DNA from: Streptomyces griseorubiginosus
GTDB taxonomy: Bacteria; Actinomycetota; Actinomycetes; Streptomycetales; Streptomycetaceae
Length of the DNA: 64,000 nt
Direction: 5' to 3'
Assembly: GCF_001514195.1 (NCBI RefSeq)
Contig: NZ_KQ948741.1
Location: 1 to 64,000, forward strand
Shown here: positions 32,920 through 41,953 of the stretch, piece by piece
Position numbering within the stretch: position 1 is the first letter of the stretch
Layout: every line of letters begins with the position of its first letter
The notes under the pieces: model-generated
What the model saw: only the letters and a program-made list of their open reading frames with translations
What the model was told of the DNA's origin: nothing
Databases searched by the model: none
Made by a program: the position numbers and the translations under genes

Positions 32920-32976
32920 CTCCGGCAGCCCCAACCCCGCCCGGGAGGAACTACTCCGGCAGCCCCAACTCCGCCC
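32920..32976 (-). repeat. Duplicated 3' end of the SpoIIE-type gene
   Basis: The 23-mers at 32954-32976 (last codons before the TAG at 32951-32953) and 32920-32942 (just beyond the stop) differ at one base. Period 34 bp. The downstream copy is not in frame with the gene. Confidence 0.85.
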
Positions 32977-35389
32977 AGATCGTCTTCCCCGTGGCCGTCT
33001 GCCGGCTCCCCCACCGCTCCGCCATCTGCGCCACCAGCAGCAGTCCCCGTCCGCCCTCGTCGAACACCCGCGCCCGCCGCAGATGCGGGGCGGTGCTGCT
33101 GCCGTCGGACACCTCGCAGATCAGCGTGTTGTCGCGGATCAGCCGCAGGACGATCGGTTCGGCGCCGTAGCGGACCGCGTTCGTGACGAGTTCGCTGACG
33201 ATCAGTTCCGTCGCGAAGGACGCGTCCCCGAGGCCCCACGCGGTGACCTGCTCGCTCGCCGCCTTCCGGGCCCGCGACACCGCGGCAGGGTCATCGGGCA
33301 GGCGCCAGGTGCGGACCTGCGCGGAGTCCAGGGCGGAGGTGCGGGCCAGCATCAGGACGATGTCGTCGGCGGGGCGGGCCGGCAGGACCGTCCGCAGGAC
33401 CCGGTCGCAGGTCTCCTCCAGGGGACCCGCGGCGTCGGCCAGCTCCGCGCGCAGCAGGTTCAGGCCGACCTCTATGTCGCGGTCCGCCGCCTCGACCAGG
33501 CCGTCGGTGTAGAGGGCCAGCAGACTGCCCTCCGCCAGTTCCACCTCGACGGACTCGAACGGCAGGCCGCCGAGACCGAGCGGCGGCCCGGCCGGCAGGT
33601 CCAGGAAGCGGACCTCGCCGGCGGGGGTGACCACGGCCGGCGGCGGGTGGCCGGCGCGGGCCATGGTGCAGCGGCGCGCGACCGGGTCGTAGACGGCGTA
33701 GAGGCAGGTGGCGCCCACCTCGCTCGGGGTCGGGGCCTGGATCGCCGGGTCGTCGCGGGTCTCCGGCCCCTCCTCCCGGTCCAGCCTGACCACCAGGTCG
33801 TCGAGCTGGGTGAGGAGTTCGTCGGGGGCGAGGTCCACGTCCGCGAGGGTGCGCACGGCCGTCCGCAGCCGGCCCATGGTCGCCGAGGCGTGGATGCCGT
33901 GGCCCACCACGTCCCCGACGACCAGGGCGACCCGGGCGCCGGAGAGCGGGATGACGTCGAACCAGTCGCCGCCGACGTCCGCGCCGGAGCCGGCCGGGAG
34001 GTAGCGGTAGGCCACCTGCATCGCCGCGAGGTCCGGCGGCCGCTCGGGCAGCAGGCTGCGCTGGAGCGCGAGCGCGGTACGGCGTTCGTGGGTGTACCGG
34101 CGGGCGTTGTCCACGCTCACCGCCGCCCGCGCGACGATCTCCTCCGCGAGCAGCAGATCGTCCTCGGTGAACGGCTCCGGCCTGCGGTGACGCATGAAGT
34201 GCACCAGGCCGAGGGTGACCCCGCGGGCCCGCAGCGGCACCATCATCACCGAGTGGATCATGTATTTGGCCACGGTCTCGGCGCGGGCCGGGGACGACTC
34301 GATCCACTTCCGCATCCCCGGGTCCCCGGACGCCGGGCGGGTGCCGCGGCCGGCGATCAGGGCCCGCATCGGGGGTGTGCCGACCGGGTAGAACGTCGTC
34401 CCGCCGGACGGCACCACCGACTCCGGGCAGCCCTCCAGGACCGAGCGCTGCGCGGTCCGCCGTACGGTGACCGGCCGGTCCGGCGGCACCGGCTCCGGTT
34501 CGTCGCCGAGCGCCACCGACTCCAGCAGGTCCACGGTGACGAAGTCCGCGAAGCCCGTCACGGCCACCTCGGCCAGCTCGTCCGCGGTACGGACGACGTC
34601 CAGGGTGCTGCCGATGCGCAGGCTCGCCTCGTTGAGGACGGCGAGGCGGCGGCGGGCCCAGTACTGCTCGGTGGTGTCGAACACGGCCGCGGACATGCCC
34701 CGTACCGTGCCGGCCTCGTCCTTCAGCGGCGACAGGAACATCGACCAGGCGTGGCCGCGGACCTCGCCGGGCGCCTGGCCGTAGTTCTCGTGGAAGACCG
34801 GCTCGCCGGTGCGCAGGACCTGCCGCTGGAGGCGGTCGTACTCGTCGAAGGGCGGGGTGGGCTCGATCTCCCACAGGGTCAGACCGCGCATCTCCGCCAC
34901 GGTCCGGCCCATCACCCGGGTCATGATCTCGTTGGCCGTCACCAGGCGGGCCTCGGTGTCGTAGACCGCGACCGCCACGGGCAGCTGTGCGAGCGTGAGG
35001 TCCCACAGGGCCTCCGCGGTCGGCTCGGCGGGCTGGTACACGCGTTCTTGGGCGGCGGGGGTGATCAGCCACGGCCGCGCGTCGTCGCCGTCCGTGAGCG
35101 GTGTCCCCGTCAGCCGTACGACGACACGCTCGCCCTCGCGGTGTCGCAGCGCCACCTCGGTGGCCCAGCGCCGGCCCTCGGCGATGTTGCGGCGCGCGGA
35201 CTCGGGCAGGTCGGCCGCGAGCAGCTCGGCCGCCGGGCGTCCCACGACCTCCGCGGCCTCGTAGCCGAGCAGCTGCCGCGCCCCGGAGTTCCACACCGCG
35301 ATCGTCCCGCCGGCGTCGACCACCACCGCCAGGTCCTCGGGCACGGGTCCCTCCCGGGCGCCTGCGGAAGTACCGAACCTGCCGTCCAT
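32951..35389 (-). CDS. PAS-PAS-GAF-SpoIIE phosphatase with C-terminal HATPase
   Basis: An 812-residue signalling protein that can both dephosphorylate anti-anti-sigma factors and phosphorylate them. Domains in order: PAS (about 15-120, AVVVDAGGTIAVWNSGA), PAS (about 135-255, VAVYDTEARLVTANE), GAF (about 270-430, with LGLVHFMRHRR), SpoIIE/PP2C (about 445-670, GGDWFDVIPL and YTDGLVEAADRD with the metal Asp residues) and an anti-sigma-type HATPase (about 690-805, ELVTNAVRYG and GRGLLLV). Such proteins are abundant in Streptomyces and feed partner-switching control of sigma factors. No antagonist gene is nearby. The 3' end is tandemly duplicated. Confidence 0.9.
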   Translation of the reverse strand: MDGRFGTSAGAREGPVPEDLAVVVDAGGTIAVWNSGARQLLGYEAAEVVGRPAAELLAADLPESARRNIAEGRRWATEVALRHREGERVVVRLTGTPLTDGDDARPWLITPAAQERVYQPAEPTAEALWDLTLAQLPVAVAVYDTEARLVTANEIMTRVMGRTVAEMRGLTLWEIEPTPPFDEYDRLQRQVLRTGEPVFHENYGQAPGEVRGHAWSMFLSPLKDEAGTVRGMSAAVFDTTEQYWARRRLAVLNEASLRIGSTLDVVRTADELAEVAVTGFADFVTVDLLESVALGDEPEPVPPDRPVTVRRTAQRSVLEGCPESVVPSGGTTFYPVGTPPMRALIAGRGTRPASGDPGMRKWIESSPARAETVAKYMIHSVMMVPLRARGVTLGLVHFMRHRRPEPFTEDDLLLAEEIVARAAVSVDNARRYTHERRTALALQRSLLPERPPDLAAMQVAYRYLPAGSGADVGGDWFDVIPLSGARVALVVGDVVGHGIHASATMGRLRTAVRTLADVDLAPDELLTQLDDLVVRLDREEGPETRDDPAIQAPTPSEVGATCLYAVYDPVARRCTMARAGHPPPAVVTPAGEVRFLDLPAGPPLGLGGLPFESVEVELAEGSLLALYTDGLVEAADRDIEVGLNLLRAELADAAGPLEETCDRVLRTVLPARPADDIVLMLARTSALDSAQVRTWRLPDDPAAVSRARKAASEQVTAWGLGDASFATELIVSELVTNAVRYGAEPIVLRLIRDNTLICEVSDGSSTAPHLRRARVFDEGGRGLLLVAQMAERWGSRQTATGKTIWAELGLPE

Positions 35390-35546
35390 CCTCCCAGCCT
35401 CCCGCCACGCGGCTCCCGGCTCAAGCGATGGCGGCGGCCACGAACGGAACGGACGGATCCCGGGCCGGTGGAGAGTCGCGCAGGCGCGGCCTCCCGTGCC
35501 GGTCCGGGGGCGGTGCGCCTGAGGGCCTCGGGCCGCCAATGAGCAG

Positions 35547-35594
35547 GGTGCGTGGCCGCGCGCCGTACGGGGGTCGGAGGCGCGGCCACGCACC
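35547..35594. terminator. Hairpin downstream of the SCO5918-like gene
   Basis: A perfect 14-bp stem (35547-35560 with 35581-35594) around a 20-base loop, 12 bp past the stop of the gene at 35607. It separates that transcript from the SpoIIE-type gene. Confidence 0.75.
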
Positions 35595-35606
35595 CGGTGG
35601 AGCGGG

Positions 35607-35909
35607 TCAGCCCAGCGGGGTGTCGGCCCAGGGGAGGGACGCCGACGGGTCGTTGAAGGCCTCCTGGCGCGGCGGCCGGACCTCGTGGCAGGTGAAGCCG
35701 AGGCGGGTCAGGGCCCGGGACACCTCGTTGGCGGTGAAGTCCCGGCGGTCCTGCCGGGTGATGACCTGGCCGACCTGCTTGACCGGGTACACCTGGGCGC
35801 CCACGGTCACGCACGGTCCGGTGGCGGGTTCGGGCTCGACGCCCTGCATCGACCTCTCGACCTCGCTCATGGTCAGGTCGAAGGGGAAACGGGCGATGAC
35901 GATGCGCAT
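35607..35909 (-). CDS. SCO5918 family protein, 100 aa
   Basis: A small soluble protein beginning MRIVIARFPFDLTMSEVERS, with YPVKQVGQVITRQDRRDF in the middle. This matches the Streptomyces SCO5918 family, usually found in the same order beside a DEAD-box helicase and a cold-shock protein, exactly as here. The name states kinship only; no activity is known. Position and the repeated pairing suggest a role connected with RNA handling at low temperature (inference). The ATG at 35909 is followed by good codon use. Confidence 0.8.
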   Translation of the reverse strand: MRIVIARFPFDLTMSEVERSMQGVEPEPATGPCVTVGAQVYPVKQVGQVITRQDRRDFTANEVSRALTRLGFTCHEVRPPRQEAFNDPSASLPWADTPLG

Positions 35910-35999
35910 GGCACCTCCACGGGGAGCGGTCGGACGGGGACGGTGAGAACGCCCAGGGTGCGGCCCTGTTCGTCTCCTTCTGGGAGTGGCTGGTGACGG

Positions 36000-37457
36000 C
36001 TAGCGGGGGGTGCGCGCGGGACGGCGGCGGCCCCGGGCGGAACGGCTGCCGCGGCCGCGCGCCCCGGCCCCGGTGCGCTGCGCGGGCTCGGCGGCGGCCG
36101 GCGCGGGGAGGGTGACGGGCACGCCGGAGGGGGTGCGGGCGCCGGTGATGCGGTTCAGCTCGGCCTCGCCCGGGCGGACCCGGGTGATCCGGGCGCTGAC
36201 ACCGGCGTCGGACATCAGACGGTCCACCGCGCGCCGCTGGTGCGGCAGGACCAGGGTGACGACGGTGCCGGACTCGCCGGCGCGTGCGGTACGGCCGCCG
36301 CGGTGCAGGTAGTCCTTGTGGTCGGCGGGCGGGTCGAAGTTGACGACGAGGTCGACGTCGTCGACGTGGATCCCGCGGGCCGCGACATTGGTGGCCACCA
36401 GGACGCTGACCTGGCCGTCCTTGAACTGCCCGAGGGTGCGGGTGCGCTGCGGCTGGGACTTGCCGCCGTGCAGCGCCGAGGCCCGGACCCCCACCGACAG
36501 CAGGTGCTTGGCCAGCCGCTCCGCCGCGTGCTTGGTGTCCAGGAACATGATCACGCGGCCGTCGCGGGCGGCGATCTCGGTGGCGGTGGCGTGCTTGTCG
36601 TCGTCGCGGACGTGCAGCAGGTGGTGCTCCATGGTGGTGACGGCGCCCGCGGACGGGTCGACCGAGTGCACCACCGGGTCGTGCAGGTAGCGGCGGACCA
36701 GCAGGTCGATGTTGCGGTCGAGCGTGGCCGAGAACAGCAGCGTCTGACCGTCCGGGCGCACCTGGTCCAGAAGGTAGGTGACCTGCGGCATGAAGCCCAT
36801 GTCGGTCATCTGGTCGGCCTCGTCGAGGACGGTCATGCGGACCTGGCCGAGCTCGCAGTCGCCGCGCTCGATGAGGTCCTTGAGCCGTCCCGGCGTCGCG
36901 ACGAGGAGCTCGGCTCCGGCCCGCAGTGCGGAGGCCTGGCGGCCGATCGACATGCCGCCGACCACGGTGGCCGCGCGCAGGCGCAGTGCCCGTGCGTAGG
37001 GGGTGAGGGCGTCGGTGACCTGCTGGGCCAGCTCGCGGGTCGGGACGAGGACCAGGGCGAGGGGGCGGCGGGGCTCGGCGCGCTGTCCGTCCAGGCGGGC
37101 CAGCAGCGGCAGCCCGAAGGCGAGGGTCTTGCCGGAGCCGGTGCGTCCGCGGCCCAGGACGTCGCGTCCGGCCAGGGAGTTCGGCAGGGTCGCCGCCTGG
37201 ATCGGGAAGGGCTCGGTCACGCCCTCGGCGCGCAGCGCGGCCTGGAGCCGGTCGGGCAGGTCGAGGTCGGCGAACGCCTCCACCGCGGGCAGGGCCTCGG
37301 TGAGCGTGGTGGGCAGGGTGAACTCGCCGCGGGGGGCGGATGCCGTACGGGGGCGCTGGTGGCCGGTGCCACGGGAGCGGCCGCGGGACGTGTTCGTCCC
37401 GGTCTTGCCTGCGTTACCTGCGCTACCGGTGTTCCCGGTGCGACGGGTGCGGTTCAT
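36000..37457 (-). CDS. DEAD-box RNA helicase
   Basis: A 485-residue ATP-dependent RNA helicase. The order is: disordered, Gly/Arg/Thr-rich N-terminus (1-45); Q-motif region PFPIQAATLP; Walker A GRTGSGKT near residue 105; VPTRELAQQ; ATPGRLKD; DEAD box VLDEADQMTDMGF; SATLD; and the C-terminal RecA domain with ALHGGKSQ, ATNVAARGIHVDDVD and HRGGRTARAG. The box reads DEAD. A basic RG-rich tail (about 455-485) should bind RNA. The ATG at 37457 follows GAGGAAGG. It lies downstream of the cold-shock gene on the same strand, separated by a terminator, so cold induction may be independent. Confidence 0.95.
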   Translation of the reverse strand: MNRTRRTGNTGSAGNAGKTGTNTSRGRSRGTGHQRPRTASAPRGEFTLPTTLTEALPAVEAFADLDLPDRLQAALRAEGVTEPFPIQAATLPNSLAGRDVLGRGRTGSGKTLAFGLPLLARLDGQRAEPRRPLALVLVPTRELAQQVTDALTPYARALRLRAATVVGGMSIGRQASALRAGAELLVATPGRLKDLIERGDCELGQVRMTVLDEADQMTDMGFMPQVTYLLDQVRPDGQTLLFSATLDRNIDLLVRRYLHDPVVHSVDPSAGAVTTMEHHLLHVRDDDKHATATEIAARDGRVIMFLDTKHAAERLAKHLLSVGVRASALHGGKSQPQRTRTLGQFKDGQVSVLVATNVAARGIHVDDVDLVVNFDPPADHKDYLHRGGRTARAGESGTVVTLVLPHQRRAVDRLMSDAGVSARITRVRPGEAELNRITGARTPSGVPVTLPAPAAAEPAQRTGAGARGRGSRSARGRRRPARTPR

Positions 37458-37582
37458 GGCTGGGGAACCTTCCTCGATGCGTGCGGCACGTGTCGAGGAA
37501 TTCCTCCGAGGCGCGGCGAAACCGCACGAGAATTCGCAAGAAAGAGCCGGGGAGAAAGCAATGCAAACAGTTGCGGGCAATG

Positions 37583-37618
37583 GGCTGGGGCCCGCACCCA
37601 AGAGTGCGGGCCCCAGCC
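37583..37618. terminator. Hairpin terminator after the cold-shock gene
   Basis: A perfect 15-bp stem with a 6-base loop (37583-37597 and 37604-37618), 17 bp beyond the cold-shock stop codon and about 125 bp before the helicase start. Confidence 0.88.
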
Positions 37619-37635
37619 GTAAAACTGCGTCAGCG

Positions 37636-37839
37636 TCAGGCGGGAACGATGTTCTCGGCCTGCGGGCCCTTCTGGCCCTGCGTGACGTCGAAGGTAACCT
37701 TCTGGCCTTCCTGAAGCTCGCGGAAGCCGGAGGTGGCGATGTTCGAGTAGTGCGCGAACACGTCAGCGCCGCCGCCGTCCTGCTCGATGAAGCCGAAGCC
37801 CTTTTCCGCGTTGAACCACTTCACGGTGCCAGATGCCAT
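37636..37839 (-). CDS. Cold-shock protein, CspA family
   Basis: A 67-residue single cold-shock domain. RNP1 is KGFGFI and RNP2 is VFAHYS, both intact; the start MASGTVKWFNAEKGFGFIE is diagnostic. It is an RNA/ssDNA chaperone that unwinds structured mRNA. The ATG at 37839 follows GGGAG. The leader between 37840 and about 38080 is AT-richer than its surroundings (for example aaaactgcaacttttatc), consistent with a regulated 5' leader as in other cold-shock genes. The exact family number in Streptomyces is not assigned. Confidence 0.95.
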   Translation of the reverse strand: MASGTVKWFNAEKGFGFIEQDGGGADVFAHYSNIATSGFRELQEGQKVTFDVTQGQKGPQAENIVPA

Positions 37840-38089
37840 ATTGAATCTCCCTAAGGGGCAGTGCCGGGATCCGCACTTTACGGATTCCGAGTCGCCGCGA
37901 TGATCACCCCTCCGGTAAGACCCGGAAAGACCCGGAGAGCTTCGTGAAGAATCTCCGGAAACCAAAACTGCAACTTTTATCACGGTAACACACCGTAGAT
38001 GCGCGGAGCCAAGTCGTCCGCAATTCTCGGCCGGTCCCCTCCGAAAATCTCGCCGCGCCCCGTCCGTGATTCTGCTGCGGCTGCGACAG

Positions 38090-38395
38090 TTATTCGTCCA
38101 GCCGGCGGCGCATCTCCTCGTTCTGGCGGAGCGCGTCGTCGAGCCGGTTCTCCAGGTCGATGATGCGGCAGGCCGCCTCGATCGGGGTGCCCTGGTCGAC
38201 GAGCTCGCGGGCCCTCGCGGCGATGCGGAGCTGACCGCGGGAGTACCGGCGGTGGCCGCCCTCGGAGCGCAGCGGGGTGATCAGTTCCGCCTCGCCGATG
38301 GCCCGCAGGAAGGCGGGGGTGATGCCGAGGATGGCGGCGGCCCGGCCCATGGTGTAGGCCGGGTAGTCGTCGTCGTCCAGACGGTCGGCGGACAT
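38090..38395 (-). CDS. MerR-type DNA-binding protein, 101 aa
   Basis: A winged helix-turn-helix of the MerR type. Residues 15-75 carry YTMGRAAAILGITPAFLR, then LITPLRSEGGHRRYSRGQL, the standard MerR recognition and wing sequences. A helical tail (RIIDLENRLDDALRQNEEMR) makes a dimerising coiled coil, with no effector-binding domain. This matches the short Streptomyces MerR proteins related to WhiB-independent stress control. The ATG at 38395 follows GAAGGTG. It is upstream of the cold-shock gene on the same strand; the 250-bp gap suggests separate transcription. Confidence 0.85.
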   Translation of the reverse strand: MSADRLDDDDYPAYTMGRAAAILGITPAFLRAIGEAELITPLRSEGGHRRYSRGQLRIAARARELVDQGTPIEAACRIIDLENRLDDALRQNEEMRRRLDE

Positions 38396-39010
38396 GGCAC
38401 CTTCGTTTCGGGGGCGCGGGGGCCCGTCGACCCGACACCGCGCTCGAAAGGACCGGACACCGACGGGTTCCGTTCCCGTCCCAGGGGTGCCCGGATGGAC
38501 ACAACCCTAACGTCGCCCCACCCGGAAATGTGACGCCGCCCCAACAGTTTTCCACCGACCGCGCGAACCGGCCCCGGCAGACCAGAAGGAGACGGACCCC
38601 TCACCCGACCGGCGCCCCCGAGGCACCACGCCCACGCCCCGTCGTGCCGTCGAGTGGCCCCCGCAGGTCCTCACCGCGGGTCATCTCGTGACGACCCGGT
38701 GCGCGCCGGTCCGTCAGGTCCGTTACGACCTGGTGTGCGCCCGGGTGCGGCGGCGGGTGCCGGCCCGGCCGGGAGGACCCTGTCCGATGGTCCTCGCCGT
38801 GTCATACGCTGCACTTTCGGCGGCGTCCGCGCACCCCCGTCCGGTGAGGGGACCCGCCGCCGGTCACCTCCACCCGGTGGGCGCCGGGTGTCTCGGGGAG
38901 GGGGCAGCTCACCGTGCGCGGGTTCGTGCCGCCGGAACCGAGACCGTGATCCGTCCCTCTTCCCCTTGAGGGCGGGCGGTTGTGTACGACATCTAGCGAA
39001 GTGGCCGACA
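38396..39010. other. 615-bp divergent intergenic region
   Basis: No protein gene is convincing. Short inverted repeats such as caggtc-N6-gacctg (about 38717-38734) and cgggtc-N10-gacccg (about 38675-38697) are present. The GC-rich 38820-38960 part could form stable RNA structure, but I do not recognise a riboswitch class. Confidence 0.45.
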
Positions 39011-40378
39011 GTGAGACAGATACTCCAGCGGATCGACGCACGGACGGGCCTCTGGGCCGCGGTGGGGGCCGTGGGCCTCGGCCTCTTCGTCGCGCTGGAG
39101 TTCGCCGCGCGCGGCTACGGTCTCGAGGGGCCGCTGACCACGCTGGTGCGCGAGACGGTCCTCCCGCCGAAGTCGGGGCCGCTGCTGTACGCCGGACTGG
39201 CGCTGACGATGGTGGTGATGACCTGGCGGCAGCGGTTCATCGCGCTCGGCACGGCGATCGCCATCGACCTGGGCCTCCTCCTGGTCCGCTGGGTCCTCGG
39301 CGTCGAGGTGACCCACGGCCACCCCTTCGGCAACGGCGCACTGTGGGTGGTCCTGGGCTGCGGAGTCCTCGCCCTCACCCGCCGCACCGGCCCGGAACGC
39401 GTGCTGCTGCTGAAGGGCGTCGGCCTCGGCCTGGTGCTGATCGCCGGCCGCAAGCTCGGCGACACCTGGCTGGTCATCACCGCGAAGAGCCGCCCGCAGG
39501 TGCTCGACCCCTATCTGGCGGCCGCCGACCACGCGCTCGGCAACCCCTCCTGGCTGATGGGCCGGCTCGTCACGGCGACCGGGGCGATCGGCTTCAACTT
39601 CCTCGACACCATCTACGGCCAGCTCGCGGTCGCCGCCGTGGTCGTGGCGCTCTACCAGCTGCGCAACGTGGCCGTCGAGCGCCGCTTCCCCCGCCACCAC
39701 CTGGTGCGGACCTTCCTGCTGATCGGCCTCCTCGGCCCGGCGATCTACATGATCTTCCCGGTGGTGGGCCCGGTCTTCGCCTACGGCACCGGCACCGACC
39801 ACTGGGCGTCGATCGCCCTGTGGTCCCCGCAGATACCGAGCGACGGACACTGGGCGGTGGCGAACCTGTGGCCCGAGACCCCGCCGCCGATATCCGCCCC
39901 GCACTCCATACCCTTCGACACCGTCACCCCCCGCAACTGCATGCCCAGCCTGCACACCGCCTGGGCCACCGCGATCTTCATCCACTCCCGCAAGGGCCCG
40001 CGCCTGCTGCGCGTCGCCGGCACCTTCTGGCTGATCGCCACGCTCTGCGCCACGCTGGGCTTCGGCTACCACTACGGCGTCGACCTCATCGCCGGTGTGG
40101 TCTTCACCCTCACCATCGAGACGGCCGTGCGCACCTACGACCGCGGCTGGGACCCGGCCGGGCTCCGGCTGACGGCCTACGGCACGGGGATCTTCACGGC
40201 ACTCCTGCTGTCGTACGCTCTGCTGCCGGTCCAGATGGGCGAGAACCCCTGGCTGGCCGGCCCGCTGCTCCTGCTGGCCATGCTCTCCGTGATCTACGGC
40301 TACGTCCGGACCGTCGCCCGCTGGGACACGGCCCAGGTGCCGGTGCGGGAGCCGCAGCCGCACCCCGAACCGGCGTGA
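39011..40378 (+). CDS. PAP2-superfamily membrane phosphatase/transferase
   Basis: A 455-residue polytopic membrane protein. After six or so TM helices, the C-terminal part has the PAP2 active-site series: the central NCMPSLHTAWATAIF (SxxxH, His catalytic) and GFGYHYGVDLIAG (GHxxxxD-like, His nucleophile). Spacing and topology resemble inositol-phosphorylceramide-synthase-like (AUR1-type) members rather than small phosphatidate phosphatases. It would move or remove a lipid phosphate at the outer face of the membrane. The GTG at 39011 gives a good N-terminus (MRQILQRIDARTGLW). Downstream gene is convergent. Confidence 0.82.
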   Translation: MRQILQRIDARTGLWAAVGAVGLGLFVALEFAARGYGLEGPLTTLVRETVLPPKSGPLLYAGLALTMVVMTWRQRFIALGTAIAIDLGLLLVRWVLGVEVTHGHPFGNGALWVVLGCGVLALTRRTGPERVLLLKGVGLGLVLIAGRKLGDTWLVITAKSRPQVLDPYLAAADHALGNPSWLMGRLVTATGAIGFNFLDTIYGQLAVAAVVVALYQLRNVAVERRFPRHHLVRTFLLIGLLGPAIYMIFPVVGPVFAYGTGTDHWASIALWSPQIPSDGHWAVANLWPETPPPISAPHSIPFDTVTPRNCMPSLHTAWATAIFIHSRKGPRLLRVAGTFWLIATLCATLGFGYHYGVDLIAGVVFTLTIETAVRTYDRGWDPAGLRLTAYGTGIFTALLLSYALLPVQMGENPWLAGPLLLLAMLSVIYGYVRTVARWDTAQVPVREPQPHPEPA

Positions 40379-40412
40379 ACCCCGCCCGGAACCAGCGGGA
40401 ACCGCGCCCGGA

Positions 40413-41765
40413 TCAGCCCCCCACCCGCTCGATCCACTCGCTGCCGCCCAGCGGATAGTCGTAGCCGGGCCGCCCCACGTCGGCGCTGGTGCGGAACGGG
40501 CGGCCCGCGTTGTCGATGTGCACGGTCCCGCTGCGGTCGCCGCTGGACCAGTCCAGGGTGAGGTCCCAGCGGACGTCGTGCGCCGTGGTGTGCGCGGTGA
40601 CGTAGAAGACCTCCGGGTCGGACTCGCTGACCTTGTACGGGAAGGCGCGCTGGCCGTTCTTCACGGTGACCGCGGGGCTGCCGCTGTCGAGGGCGATGTC
40701 GAACGACTTGGTCCCGACCCCGCCGCCGCAGCCGACGCCCATCGCGTAGTCGTTCCAGGCGAGCGGCGCGTTCCTGCTGAGGACGCGGACGTGCAGCGCG
40801 TTCAGGACGACGGTCTCCGCCCCGGTGCCCTGGACGGTGAGCGCGATGCGCTGCTCACCGGAGGAGACCGCCCCGTACGCGGCCGCCCAGCGCGGGGCGT
40901 CCTGCTCACTCGCCGGCGGGCCCACCTGGGCGGGCTCGCTGTCGACGAGGAAGTGCTGGCTGCACGGGCTGTCGTAGACGTAGGGGCGGGTGGCGACGGC
41001 GAGCGGGGCGCCGGTGGCGGACGGCCGGGCGGCGGGTTCGCCGGCGCTCCGTGAGGCCCCCGACCCGGAGTCCGCGGCCGGGCCGGTGGGGGAGGCGGAC
41101 ACCGACGGGGACGGTCCGGACCCGCCGCGGACCGCGGACGGGGTGGGGGAGGGCTCCCGGCCGGGGTCGGCGGCCCGGGTGTCGACGATCGTCGGTGCCG
41201 TGGAGTCCCCGGCGCGGAGACCCGTCGGGCGCAGGGCGTACGCGACGCCTCCGAGCGCGGCGACGAGAGCGACGGAGGCGATCAGCACGGTACGGCGACG
41301 GTGGGGCCAGGAGGAACGGCGGGGCGGGGTGCCGTCACCCACCGGGTCGATGACGACCGGGTCACCGGAGTCGCTGTGGCCGTCGCCGTCGCCGTCGCCG
41401 TCGCCGCCGTCCCCGTTTCCGTCGCCCGCGTGCTGCGTGGCACCCGCGTTCTCCGCGGCCTGCGCGCTCTCCACGGCGGCTTCGCCCGCCCGATCCGCCC
41501 TCCGACCGCGGGCCGCGTCCGCCAGGATCCAGCGGCGGTGCAGTTCCACCAGCTCCTGCGGGGTCGCCTTGCAGACCCGGGCGAGCCGCTCGACGGGTGC
41601 GTACTCGACCGGCACCGCGGTGCCGTTGCAGTAACGGTGCAGGGTCGACGTACTCATGTGCAGGCGCTTGGCGAGCACGCCGTAGCTGAGTCCCGAGCGG
41701 TCCTTCAGCTCTCGCAACAGCTCCGCGAACGCCTCCGGCTCTCCGGCCCCGGTTGCCCCTGACAC
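40413..41765 (-). CDS. Membrane-anchored XRE-like regulator with exterior domain
   Basis: A 450-residue single-pass membrane protein. The cytoplasmic N-terminus (about 12-75) holds an XRE-type helix-turn-helix: FAELLRELKDRSGLSYGVLA then MSTSTLHRYCNGTAVP. A disordered acidic linker with a GD-repeat (about 114-130) leads to a TM helix at 159-178. Outside are a Ser/Pro-rich stalk and a beta-rich domain of about 200 residues from PYVYDSPCSQHF. This architecture lets an extracellular event be passed straight to DNA. It is divergent from a DUF4232 lipoprotein gene, with 188 bp between. The GTG at 41765 is used. Confidence 0.8.
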   Translation of the reverse strand: MSGATGAGEPEAFAELLRELKDRSGLSYGVLAKRLHMSTSTLHRYCNGTAVPVEYAPVERLARVCKATPQELVELHRRWILADAARGRRADRAGEAAVESAQAAENAGATQHAGDGNGDGGDGDGDGDGHSDSGDPVVIDPVGDGTPPRRSSWPHRRRTVLIASVALVAALGGVAYALRPTGLRAGDSTAPTIVDTRAADPGREPSPTPSAVRGGSGPSPSVSASPTGPAADSGSGASRSAGEPAARPSATGAPLAVATRPYVYDSPCSQHFLVDSEPAQVGPPASEQDAPRWAAAYGAVSSGEQRIALTVQGTGAETVVLNALHVRVLSRNAPLAWNDYAMGVGCGGGVGTKSFDIALDSGSPAVTVKNGQRAFPYKVSESDPEVFYVTAHTTAHDVRWDLTLDWSSGDRSGTVHIDNAGRPFRTSADVGRPGYDYPLGGSEWIERVGG

Positions 41766-41953
41766 CTGTACCCCTCACCCCTGGCGTCCCGGGAACGCAT
41801 TCCAAGGGCACCGCATTCTTGCTGGTCAAAGCCCGTTTCGGCGTTCCAGCGTCCCCAACTGCCCGCTGGGTGTGGCGGTTGGGACGGATCACCTTCCAAG
41901 CTCCGGTCATCCAATCACCACCGCCACCCGAACTCCCAAGGGGCACAGCAGAC

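Noticed and set aside
38396..39010. Riboswitch (for example c-di-AMP or cobalamin type) before the PAP2 gene
   Set aside because: GC-rich structure is likely but no conserved riboswitch core could be matched by eye.
41368..41415. Hexamer microsatellite as a separate genetic element
   Set aside because: It simply encodes the Gly-Asp repeat of the linker in the membrane-anchored regulator and is in frame.
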